Positions 34,277 to 44,555 of a DNA stretch of 64,000 nt are shown here, piece after piece. This DNA is from Lampris incognitus (taxonomy: Eukaryota > Chordata > Actinopteri > Lampriformes > Lampridae). The notes under the pieces are model-generated. The model was not told where the DNA came from and made no database searches. It saw only the letters and a program-made list of their open reading frames with translations. A program made the position numbers and the translations under genes. How positions within the stretch are numbered: the stretch's first letter is position 1; each line of letters starts with the position of its first letter. The stretch covers positions 28,301,833 to 28,365,832 of the forward strand of contig NC_079214.1 of NCBI RefSeq assembly GCF_029633865.1, in the 5' to 3' direction.

Positions 34277-36427
34277 ATGAACAAGAACCATCTCAATACG
34301 AATGAGGAGCTTCGTCATGATGAATATCTCACCAGTCTCAATGGGAAAAACCAAGCCATCTTCCAGGTAGGCTGGAAAAAAAGGAGGATGTAAAAGCTAG
34401 ATCACTGATGTTGAGAATGATCTCAACAAGAGGGGATTATTTCATAAAATTACAAATATCAAATACTTGATATAAAAGGCAAGAGAAGGACTGCTCTAGA
34501 TTAGCATGCATGATTCACATTTTCAGTGAAATTACCATAGCCTCACAATGAGTACTAACTAGTTGCACCACGGTGGCATTGCACCATGATGGTTAGCACT
34601 GTTGCCTCACAGCAAGAAGGTCCTGGGTTCAAACCCCAGGCCATCCCAGGTCCTTTCTGTGTGGAGTTTGCATGTTCTCCCCATGTCTGCATGGGTTTCC
34701 TCCAGGTGATCCAGTTTTCTTCCACCATCAAACAGACATGCATGTTAGGGTTAATACTCCTGCCTGTGCCCCTGACCAAGGCAATGGAAAGAAGAACCAG
34801 AGTTGGTAACCTGGCGGCTGCCCACTTCTCCTAACTACACAGCTAGGATGGGTTAATTGCAGAGGATGAATTTGCCCACGGAGATTAATAAAGCATATCT
34901 TACTCTTAGAATAATTATGAATGCCATATGAATGAATTAAAGCTCATCCATCAAAAGGTTCACTACAAAATATAATATCATATAAGACACAAGCGCAGGC
35001 CCCAAATGCTTGTTTGGGAGTGTTTACTGTACCTGGATCTATATATCTTCTGCCAGCTCTTGTTAGATTGCACGTAAGTGGGTGTCCGGGTAGCGTAGCA
35101 GTCTATTCCATTGATGACCAAAACAGGGATCGCCGGTTCGAATCCCCGTGTAACCTCCGGCTTGGTCGGGTATCCCTACAAACACATTTGGCCGTGTCTG
35201 GGGGGGGGGGGGGGGGGGGGTATGTGTCCTGGTCGCTGCACTAGTGCCTCCTCTGGTCGGCCGGGGCGCCTGTTCGGGGGGGGGGGACTGGGGGGAATAG
35301 CGTGATCCTCCCATGCGCTACATCCTCCTGGCGAAACTCCTCACTGTTAGGTGAAAAGAAGTGGCTGGTGACTCCACATGTATTGGAGGAGACATGTGGT
35401 AGTCTGCAGCCCTCCATGGATCAGCAGAGGGGGTGGCTTGGGAGAGTGGGGTAATTGGCTGGATACAACTGGGGAGGAAAAGGGGGGGGGGTCCAAAAAA
35501 AAAAAACAAGCTCGCACATAAGTGATTTCTTCATCATATTGGTTACAACTGAGCCCTCTGTGAATCGTTGACACCAAAGAAGGATGAAATGTGCTCTTTT
35601 TTCTAAAATGTTATGTTAAGTATTTGGTTGGTATTTTTATTCATTATAGTGCAGCCTTTATCTGAAGTGACTGATGACTGCATCAGCAGAGCAGGCTTTA
35701 AGTCACCAATCACAAACGTTAGTGAAGACTGGAAGGGTCAAAGTAATGTTGCTCTGACAGTAAATGTTACCAAGAGTAAGATTTTATCAGGAACAAAGGG
35801 TAAGTATGTGGTAAGAAAAGAAAAAATAAACGATCAATGAAGCAATTTTTTAAAATTTGTACATGACTGCTGGGATAGGCTCCAGCATCCCCACGACCCT
35901 GACAGCAGAATAAGCGGTTTGGATAATGGATGGATGGATGGACATATTAGCATAGCGGGTTACAAGTAGGAAATGAGGATATGTATGGGAATGTGTAGTG
36001 TGTCTTCAATTTTTAAGCCCATGACGGCGAATAGGGGGTTAAAATGTTCCTCAGCTAGCAGTGAGTTAATGGCTTTTGCCTCTACCATGGGATAAAATTG
36101 CAAGCACCATTTTAATTTGTGTTTTATTTTTATTTGCATTTTATTTTCCATCCTTAGGGGGACAGCAACTTTGTCATCTATATTGATTCTACCCCCAAAT
36201 GGCAAACAAACACGTCTGGCCACATGGGAATGCGACTCCTTCTGCAGTCAGATGGAAACCTGGTGATATACACGCAGGATAAGAGGGTAGTTTGGTCCAC
36301 TGACTCCTACGGCCCCACAGAGTCACAGTGTGTTCGACTGACTCTGACTGACAAAGGCCACCTGGTACTGGACAGAGATGGGATGCAAATCTGGACCTCT
36401 GCCAATTCTACTGGGCTATTATCTTAA
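34277..36427 (+). CDS. Lily-type (B-lectin) mannose-binding lectin A
   Basis: The CDS is join(34277-34366, 36158-36427), 119 residues, no signal peptide. Exon 2 (34247-34366, acceptor TTCTAGCAG, donor GTAGG) encodes MNKNHLNTNEELRHDEYLTS and ends ...IFQ. Exon 3 starts after TCCTTAG and continues in phase 0. The family's sugar-binding motif QxDxNxVxY is complete twice: QGDSNFVIY, created across the splice junction, and QSDGNLVIY (about 62-70). The third repeat (LTDKGHLVLDRDG) is degenerate. Family members in fish (pufflectin-like) bind mannose on microbes or parasites in skin and gill mucus. Intron 2 (1.8 kb) carries two SINE insertions. No AATAAA lies close to the stop; the homologous place reads ATAATA. 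The next AATAAA is near 37060. The gene looks intact. Confidence 0.82.
34565..34905 (+). mobile_element. SINE-like repeat in lectin A intron 2
   Basis: The head ACCATGATGGTTAGCACTGT...GGGTTCAAACCCC has tRNA-like A and B boxes. The end GAATTTGCCCACGGAGATTA...ATAAAGCATAT is shared with 43088-43385. It is absent at the corresponding place of the lectin B intron, so it came after the duplication or was lost from B. Confidence 0.65.
35081..35513 (+). mobile_element. Full-length tRNA-derived SINE with target duplication
   Basis: The tRNA-like head (TAGCGTAGCAGTCTATTCC, GGTTCGAATCCCC) and a body with long G runs lead to a poly-A end. Flanks GCACGTAAGTG (35070-35080) and GCACATAAGTG (35514-35524) form an 11-bp target duplication with one mismatch. 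The empty site is visible in lectin B (CACATAAGTG at about 41945). The copy at 14938-15060 is the head of the same family. Confidence 0.85.
35865..35942 (+). repeat. SINE-like tail with (ATGG)n
   Basis: The tail part GGGATAGGCTCCAGCATCCC ... AATGGATGGATGGATGG is in plus orientation, also inside lectin A intron 2. Confidence 0.6.
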
Positions 36428-37245
36428 GGGCCATGAAACTCAGGCAACACCCTGTGCATAATAGCAGGTTTTACTGAGAAATATGACCATTTACTGCCTT
36501 GTTGCACTATAGCAACCCCTATAAGCGGCTTCTAAAAACCCATCTTTTCAGGCAAGCCTTTTTATAGATTCCCACCTGTGACTTCTGTTTTGTTTCATTT
36601 TTAGCTTGGTCTGTTACTCCCGATGCCATGTTTTTATATTCATTCAATTTATTTTATGTATTTGTTTGTATTTTGTGTGTGGAATGTAAGGCACTTTGTA
36701 ACTGTGCTTTTAAAAGTGCTATAAATGCTATAGAAATACAACTTTGCTTGCTTGCTTCCTATAGGCCCCTTTCCTATGGTAGCGATAAAGACAGATAAAG
36801 ATAGATATCTTTATCTCTGTCCAGTTTCTAAGCCCCATCATTGCTGGAGATATTACTGTCCTGCTGAACTGCTTCAGTAAATTCACCATACATAATCTCT
36901 ATGAAAAGTATGTCTATCTATTGAACTTAATAGCAGCACTATAACAGGCCTCAGTAATACTTCATGTAAGGATGTTCCAGCATGTTCACTTTGTCAGCTG
37001 CTCTGTATGTCAATCACCATGGAAAAACCAACGCCTTGCTTTATGGCATATTTTGAAAATAAAGAGGCTACATTATGTGTCACTGTCCTGCTTTTGATTG
37101 CCGCATTAGTGTGTCTGTAACACACAGTGGCGTTGTAAAAGGAGGTCCCTTCCTCACACACACTACCCCGTTAAACGTTTGAATTGCTTTTGAACACAAA
37201 TATCCTCTAATTTGAGAAGATAACACTGATTATCTCCTATATTTT
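36428..37245. other. Lectin A 3' flank with LINE-tail repeat
   Basis: A repeat of about 230 bp (36523-36755) ending in GCTATAGAAATACAACTTTG plus TTGC units is absent from copy B. CCTATA on both sides may be its target duplication. The rest aligns with the 3' flank of lectin B. Confidence 0.5.
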
Positions 37246-37627
37246 TTTTAAATTTATTTCTGATTTTTCTCTTTCTCACCCAATCGCTCCCTATTCTAAT
37301 TCAAACACCCACCCTCGTACTGCACGCGTTCGCCAACTGCGTCTCTCTGGCCGGCAGTCTCGAAGGAGACGCCTCGCCACTTCCGTGACAAGGCGAATCC
37401 AGGCCAAACTACTGCTTTTTACACACACACACACACACACACACGCGTTCGTGTGACGAACACAAGCTGACCCCCCCCCCCCCCAAAGACAGCGCTGCCC
37501 ATTATTGCTGCTTCAACGAATCCGGCCATAGTCTGGTCTGACGAGACCGGGACGCGAACCCCGGTCCTCATTGGGCAACTGCATCGACACAAAGCCGATG
37601 CTTAGACCGCTACACCACCGCGGACCC
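37246..37627 (-). mobile_element. tRNA-derived SINE, minus, with target duplication
   Basis: Same family as 20255-20644, in reverse. It is flanked by TATCTCCTATATTTT (37231-37245) and TATCTCCTGAATTTT (37628-37642). It contains a (CA)n and a C run. Confidence 0.8.
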
Positions 37628-37642
37628 TATCTCCTGAATTTT

Positions 37643-38439
37643 TGACCATGTGCTCTACAGACATGTGTCCCACTCATTCTTTAAGCAACACCAACATTAC
37701 ACTTAATGCCATGAAAACAGGAAAACGTTTTGTTTAAAAGATGATGCTACCCCCCCCCGATTAAAAAAACAGTGCAGGTACAAGGTTTAGAATAAATATT
37801 GTGAAATAAATAACTGAAGGATAATTGTGAAGGCTATAAAATCTCATTCTAATGGCTGCACGAAATTATGCTTGACTTCAGTATTTCACATCAAAGCACA
37901 TTACAAAAAGTATTGATACTTTAGCAAAGACACACCAAATTACACCTGACAGGAGATATTGTGAAAGTGTTTGGAGTGGGTTAAAAAAGAAAAACTAGCA
38001 TATAAAGAGGGCCCTCTGCTGGTGTTTATCCATCCCATGACACTATAGAGGACAGGAGAGTCGTGTATTAAATAAAGGGTTCAGGTCCATTCACCTCACA
38101 TCACTGTAAGGTACTCAGCCAACAGGTATTCAGCGTATCATACAGGATAACCACTTTATATTGTCATTTTACCTCTCATGTACATAGGCCTTGACATCAC
38201 TTAACACTTGCACAAAGTAACACACATAGAAATCGACATTTTTAATACACAGAGAACACAAAATTTATATAGATATGTATAAAATTTTAACTTTTTAAAA
38301 ATATGGTCTTTTGTCTGTGTATGTCAATTAGCACCACATCAAGTCGAATCCCTGACTTTTGTGAACTTAACTGGCAAGTAAAACTGATTCTGGATTTTTA
38401 GTTCGGTCCACCAGTTTGGGGCCAGATCAAGTCAAGTCA
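37643..38439. other. Unique spacer between duplication copies
   Basis: The stretch is AT-rich DNA. A SINE/LINE-tail-like block at about 38262-38400 ends GGCAAGTAAAACTGATTCTG. There are no exons. Confidence 0.5.
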
Positions 38440-38940
38440 AGTCAATTTTATTTGTGTGACTAAATATTCAGCCCTTTTGAGGTGGCCGTAGAAAGTAGCC
38501 CTCCAGAGTCAGAATAAAGAGGGTGGGCAGGATTATTCACATTAATGTGGTTTTACAGGCAAGTCGGTGCAGTTCTTTGAACTGCCCGGAGGGCCAGCAG
38601 GGTCGCTCATAAGGGGGGGGGGCTTTTTGGGGCCCAGCCAGCGGGGGGGGGGGGGCATGGAGGCCAGCAATAATAATGTTCATCCTAAATGTAAGCAATG
38701 ATAATGGCAATACTTGCCATTGAGTGTGAACTGGCTAAAAAGACTAACTTTAAAGACATTATAAAGGACTTCGCATCCAGAAAGACAAGGAACATATAGC
38801 TATATAACAGGCAAAGATGAAGCCGTAAGGTAGTAAATTGCATTTCCTACAAACAAATGTGTTGTGTAAGTGTAGCAGATCATTATTGACCTTGGTGTGT
38901 TGAAGTGTGTCAACGAGTTCTACTGTAGTGTGTCTGTGTA

Positions 38941-38999
<59 letters not shown>

Positions 39000-40824
39000 C
39001 CCCCGTTACTGAGTAAGTCTCTCTGTTTTCATTGTATGTGTTTAGTAGGAGAGAGAGAGCATGCACATGCATTGAAAGGTCCATTCACTGGACCTTTTCA
39101 GGGGCCCAGCCATTTCTCTGGGCAGGTCTGAAGGCCAGCAGCAAGGTTTCAAGCTTTATATACGCACTAACCAGGGGTCGGCTCCCAATGCAAGTTGGTC
39201 AAAGTGGGCCCCAGCCTGCCCATCAGCAGTAACATAATGTCATGTCAGTAGCAAATGAAAGACATAAAATCACTCAGCTTTACAACAACCAGCAAGAATG
39301 AAATGCACTGCACAGTTGACACCTAAATGAAATGATTACTAGGAGAACACACCACCGTGCTCTAGAAGAGGAGTCATAATAGCAAGGCCAAGATAGTGAT
39401 AGACCAGCCTACTTAACAAAATCTGGTGTCAGAGCACCATACCAGATGCACACGTTATCAGTAACAGTGCACCTTGACACAGATGAAAACATATGTGAAA
39501 CATCATGAAAACATAATCGGTGACGGCACACCCACATATAGACAACATTATTCATGTGTGTGCATAGGCCTTATAAACACAAAACACAAGTATGTAGGCT
39601 GATTATTAGTCAAATAAATGATAAATAGGTTCTACTTACATCATAGGCACACTCTACGGGCTTTTCGCTGTGTGAAGTCTTGACACTTTGCCAGCTAGCT
39701 AACTCTTCTGTGTGGATTTTGCCACACAATAGTTATTACACATGTCCATAATTACATATGGGCACACTTTGCACATTTTTGTACATACCGTAAAACGTAG
39801 ACTCAATGCCTTTGATATGATAGTTGCGAGATAAAGAGGGGTCCGTGCATGCAGGCCCTAAACTGATGCGGGGCCCCAGTGCAGCTGCATTACCTGCATA
39901 TATGGTAGTTTCACCTCTGTGCACGTCTTGGCTGGTTGAAAGTCAAATACATAGTATCCCTCTGGGTTTTTCTTTCTTTTTTTTTTTTTTTTGAGCATTT
40001 GGATTGCATAGCATTTGGAGACCAGTGAGAAGTGCATTGAAACAGTCTAGCCAACAGATTCCTTGTTTAACCATACCTGTTGGTTTGATTTTCTTTACTG
40101 GTGGTGTGTTTCCTTGCCTACTTTCATAGTAGTGCATGTACAATTTCTCATAGACACACACAAACAGAGTTTATGGACTCTTTGAAGATCTAAAATCATC
40201 AGACATCATAATAGCTATCAAAAATCTGGCCCCAAGTTGTTCATAGGGAAATCCTGGTAGAGCATTTGTCAGTCACTCGTAAGACCCAAACCTCAGCAAA
40301 AAAATAAATAATAATTATGATGATAATAATAATATCCCTTGGAAAATAATGAAAATGGCACATTATTTAGAGGAGATGCTTCGTAAGCATTCATTCATTT
40401 AATATGAATGAATGTGTGTGTGTGTGTGTGTGAATTTTTTAATAAATTCCCAATCCACATTGTGATTGTACTCCACCAGAATAGTCTTAAACCATTGCTG
40501 ATGTTTGACCAGCTTTCTTGCCATGTGTGTTCTTAGAGCAGAGAACCTTAATTAAACAACAAGCAGGAGATGGCCACCACTGCCTGACAATTTCACTGAA
40601 ATTGGAAGCTTATTGCGAAATCTGGCAACTTCTGCAAGTGTGTCTTTCAACACACTTGTTTTAATTCAAATCTTGTGTTGCCCTCTTTGTGTCACTTAAC
40701 TTTCGTAATTGTGGGAATTGCAAACCAACAGTCCACCCTATAAATTACAAAATCTTGTAAACGAATTTCTTGTAACTCTTGAATGCGTTATTTCCTTACA
40801 TGCAAGGTTCTCCTCCACCAGCTC

Positions 40825-40912
40825 TATATAACCAGTGTGTCCATAAAGCAAGGCTTTGGTTAGCAGGAGTCACCTCTGCAAATCACACAGCACACGGAAA
40901 CCTGACTGAAAA
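40825..40912 (+). promoter_or_regulatory. Lectin B TATA box and non-coding exon 1
   Basis: TATATAA is at 40825-40831, with the donor GTGAGT at 40913. The region CAGTGTGTCCATAAAGCAAG and the following 60 bp are nearly identical to copy A, so both genes probably share regulation. Confidence 0.7.
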
Positions 40913-41394
40913 GTGAGTTATCACCTCTGGTTTTCAAATGTTCGCGTTTCATCATACAGTCTACCGCTTTGCCAACTGTAGACTTAAGAGCGACAGAAAT
41001 CTTATATCAAATTGCCAATTATCATATAGAAAATACAGTTATTGTGAAGAACGTGAAAAATCATCAATTTGTCGTGTAACCTAAAGCTGTTTTTGCAGGC
41101 GATTGTGCATACTGAAATACCTATTTCATCCTGTTTGTAAAAACGAGAAACATAAAATTTTTAAGGGGCTTGGCTATATTGCATTCTGCTACTACTTTCG
41201 GCTGCTCCCATTTGGGGTCGCCACATCTGTTTCATCCGTTTCCTTTGCTACATTGCAGTAGTAGGATAAAATGGATTTATCTGCTCTCGTCTGTTACCAT
41301 CAATCTTTTCTGTTAGAAAGCTCTGACTGATTGATTCCACCCTCTTTTTTGCAGACTGGGGGGTGGGGGAAAACCCCTTTGGGTCCATTTAACA

Positions 41395-42785
41395 ATGAAC
41401 GAAAACCATCTCAATATGGGCGGGGAGCTTCGTCAGGGCGAATACCTCACCAGTGTCGACGGGAAACACAGAGCCGTCTTCCAGGTGGAAAACAATGAGA
41501 ATGTAGAAAGCTAGACCGATGACGATGGGACTGACCTCATCTTAAAACCAAGTCATCATCATTTGAAATGAAACAAAATGGTCTCAAACAACATCAACAT
41601 TTATTTTTTTTTAAGATTACAAAAATCAAATACTTTATACAGAATATAGATATATGGTGGTTGAAGTCAGCTACCCCCTTCAATGTGAAGCGCTTTGGGT
41701 GTCTAGAAAAGCGCTATATAAATTGAATTATTATTATAGAATGCGAGAGGAGGGCTGCTGTAGATTAGTATGCAAAACAGCTAATTATTCACATTTTCAG
41801 TGAAAAACATGATAGTCTGAATGAAAGCTCATCAATCAAATGGTTCACTGCCAAGTACAATAGCATCATTTACGATACGAGGGCAGGCCCCACATGGTTT
41901 GGGAGTGTTATCCACTGCCAGCTCATGTTATGTTATGTTGCCTCACATAAGTGATTTCTGCATCATATTGATTTCAAATGAGGCTTCTGTAACAATGTAT
42001 GAGACTGAAAGAGAATGAATTGCACCTTTTATTTCCATTTTTACGTTAGGCATTTGGGTGATAATCTTTTTACATTGTGGTGTAACATCTCTAGAGCGAC
42101 TGATGAGACTGCCTCGGCAGAATGGCCTTACATTCATAGTTCACAAATATTACACAAAGACCGAAATGGTCAAAGTAATTTTGCCCAAAAAAGTAAACGT
42201 TACAAAGAGTCAAGAACAAATGCTTGCCAAGCAGTAGGAAATGAAAAAAAATATTTTAAATTTGTGCATAACATAGTGGGTTACATTACAAGTATAAGGG
42301 AAGACTTGGGGGAGGGAAACATGACTTAGGGCAGATGGGAACAAAGTGCATCTCAAAGACAAGTTTTAACCTGATGATGGCAGACAGGGAGTTGAAATGG
42401 GCCTCCACTATTAGGGAGCCAACTATTTATGCTCATTTTGTTGGTTGAAATGAAAAAAAGTGTTTGTGTTTCATTGTGTGGGTGTTTTATTTCCCAATCC
42501 CAGGATAACGGCAACTTTGCCATCATCTCTGAGTCTTCTGTCACCTGGCAAACAAAGACCTCCGGCAGCCATGGCATGCGAATTGTTCTCCAGGCAGATG
42601 GAAACCTGGTGATGTACACACAATATAGGAAGGTGGTTTGGTCTAGCTACAGCTACAGCTTACTACGAGAGTCAGCACATGTTCGACTGACTCTGACCAA
42701 CGAAGGCCTCCTGGAGCTGGACAGAGATGGGGTGCACATCTGGTCCTCTGCCACATCTGAGAATTGGAGGCCCAAAAACTTGTGA
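41395..42785 (+). CDS. Lily-type (B-lectin) mannose-binding lectin B
   Basis: The CDS is join(41395-41484, 42504-42785), 123 residues, no signal peptide. Exon 2 (41355-41484) follows TTTTTTGCAG, and exon 3 follows CAATCCCAG; the phase is 0, as in copy A. The central motif QADGNLVMY is complete. The first site has decayed (QDNGNFAII), and the third (LTNEGLLELDRDG) is degenerate, so one canonical mannose site remains against two in lectin A. The C-terminal tail (ENWRPKNL) differs from copy A. An AATAAA lies 21 bp after the stop (42806-42811). Intact and probably expressed in the same tissues as copy A (inference from the shared promoter). Confidence 0.82.
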
Positions 42786-44260
42786 AATAGGCTACATTCT
42801 GAACCAATAAACAAGTTTTACTAAGAAGAATTAACAATTCTATCTCATGATATTATATCTATCCCTATAGCGCCCTATGGTGTCCACCTTTATTTCAGTC
42901 TAGCTTCTAATCCCCATCATCTCTGAAGACACTACGGCCTTACTGAATTGCTTCAGAATATTGCCCATATATCAATGCCGGGGCATGGAAGCACAGGCTC
43001 AAAATTCTGCTTTTGCTGCAATCCAGCAACAGAAATTTTCCCCTTGCTACAGGCTCTGTCACCACCCTAATTGTGAGTTAATGATGTATGGGGCAGCACA
43101 GTGGCCCAGTGGTTAGCACTGTTGCCTCAAAGCAAGAAGATCCTGGGTTCGAACCACAGGCCATCCCGGGTCCTTTCTGTGTGGAGTTTGCATGTTCTCC
43201 CTGTGTCTGCATGGTTTCCTCCGAGTGCTCCAGTTTCCTCCCACCAAAAGACATGCATAGGTTAACACTCCTGTCAATGTCTGCACTGTACAGCAGCTGC
43301 CCACTGCTTCCAGTGTGTGTGTTGGGCTGGGTTAAATGCAGAGGATGAATTTCCCCACAGGGGATTAATAAAGTACATCTATCTACTAGTGTATGATATT
43401 GGTGCATTGTTACATTGCTATTTGGGTGGGGACAGAGCCTGTAGCAAGGTGAAAACTTCAGCTTCTGGACTGCAGCTAAAGCAGGATTCTTTTAGCCTAT
43501 GTTTCATACCCCTTAATAATGAAGTATGTCCATTTAGAGTCAATGACAGGTACATGCATGACAGACCTTAGTAATACTTTGTAAATTAAGAGCCCATCAT
43601 ATGGTTTATTTTCATTCAAGGATGTTTACTGTCAAGTGCTCAGTATTGCAACGGAAGCACAACCAAATGAAATGGCATGTTCTAAAAATAAAGAGATGCT
43701 TACATCAAGCGTCACTGACCGATGATTGCACAACAGTGTAATGCACAGCAACGGTGTGAAGGGGGTCTCATCGTCTACTATTAAAGGGGCAGTAAACATT
43801 TTTTTCATGCTGAAATCATGTTGGTGTGGGCCTAGGAAGGTAAATAATTGCTCCCATGATAATCTCAAAAAAACAAAAACAAGATGTATCACATGGCCAC
43901 TTTGAGGGTGCAAATCTGTGCTTTTTTTCTTGCATCCTAGGAAATACACACATTACAATGAAGCCCCTCCAAATCACCTATTCAGTATGGGGGCAACAAA
44001 GACACTGAGACCTATGTGATATAGGTGCCACATGTAAGGGTCCTGCACATCAAACCAAAAGAATATAAGGCGAATAGAGGGGTGACATGCCAGCGTTAAC
44101 CACCTAACATGTGAGAAGCTGGGGCAAGGTGTTCTACAACACTGACACAGCCAGCACCCCCCCACACACACACACACCCCAGACACTGTCTTCTATTCTA
44201 TACTCGCTCTTTTTTGTTTAATACTTTTTCTAATTTTGAGCAGATGCAGACAGGATGAAA
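42786..44260. other. Lectin B 3' flank and spacer
   Basis: It holds the lectin B poly-A signal, a SINE-like repeat (43088-43385) with the head AGTGGTTAGCACTGTTGCC and the end AATAAAGTACATC, and unique sequence up to the L1 insertion. No further lectin copy was found. Confidence 0.55.
43088..43385 (+). mobile_element. SINE-like repeat
   Basis: The head is GGCAGCACAGTGGCCCAGTG with B-box-like GGTTCGAACC, and the end is GATTAATAAAGTACATCTAT. It is absent from the 3' flank of lectin A. Confidence 0.65.
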
Positions 44261-44555
44261 ACAAGCAGTTACTTTTTTTTAAGCAATATATTTATTGAAT
44301 TTTGTTTGCAAATTACATCAAAACAAGTAATAGCACAGTACAGCAAACATTTTCACCCTACCCCCCCCATAACCCCGTCCCTATAACAAGTAATACAATT
44401 CAAAGCAGGGGTTAAAGAAGATAATAGATAAAAATTAAATTAATAAAAATAATAAAATAAAATAAAATAATAATAATTTCTTTCACAGACTGATTAGAGG
44501 GTGTGGGTTTTTTTCCAGTTGCTTTTATGCATATAAACAGTCAGATAGAGTTGTT

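Larger units (their letters stand above)
32660..37190. repeat. Segmental duplication copy 1 (lectin A block)
   Basis: Ordered similarity to 38440-43790 begins at about 32690 (TTCGGCCCTTTCAAAGAGGC versus TTCAGCCCTTTTGAGGTGGC at 38470). It continues through promoter, exons, introns and 3' flank to about 37190. Shared blocks include TGGTTTGATTTTCTT, CATTTGTCAGTCA, CTTGTGTCAC and the lectin exons. Private insertions in this copy are the (CA)n at 33139-33224, two SINEs in intron 2 and a LINE-tail repeat at about 36523-36755. Confidence 0.8.
38440..43790. repeat. Segmental duplication copy 2 (lectin B block)
   Basis: This is the paralogue of 32660-37190. It is interrupted at about 38604-39128 by a segment with G runs and a (GT)n microsatellite (38945-38998) that has no partner in copy 1. 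Within it, GGGGCCCAGCCA occurs at both ends (38629 and about 39101). A MITE-free stretch (39240-39920) has no gene. Confidence 0.8.
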
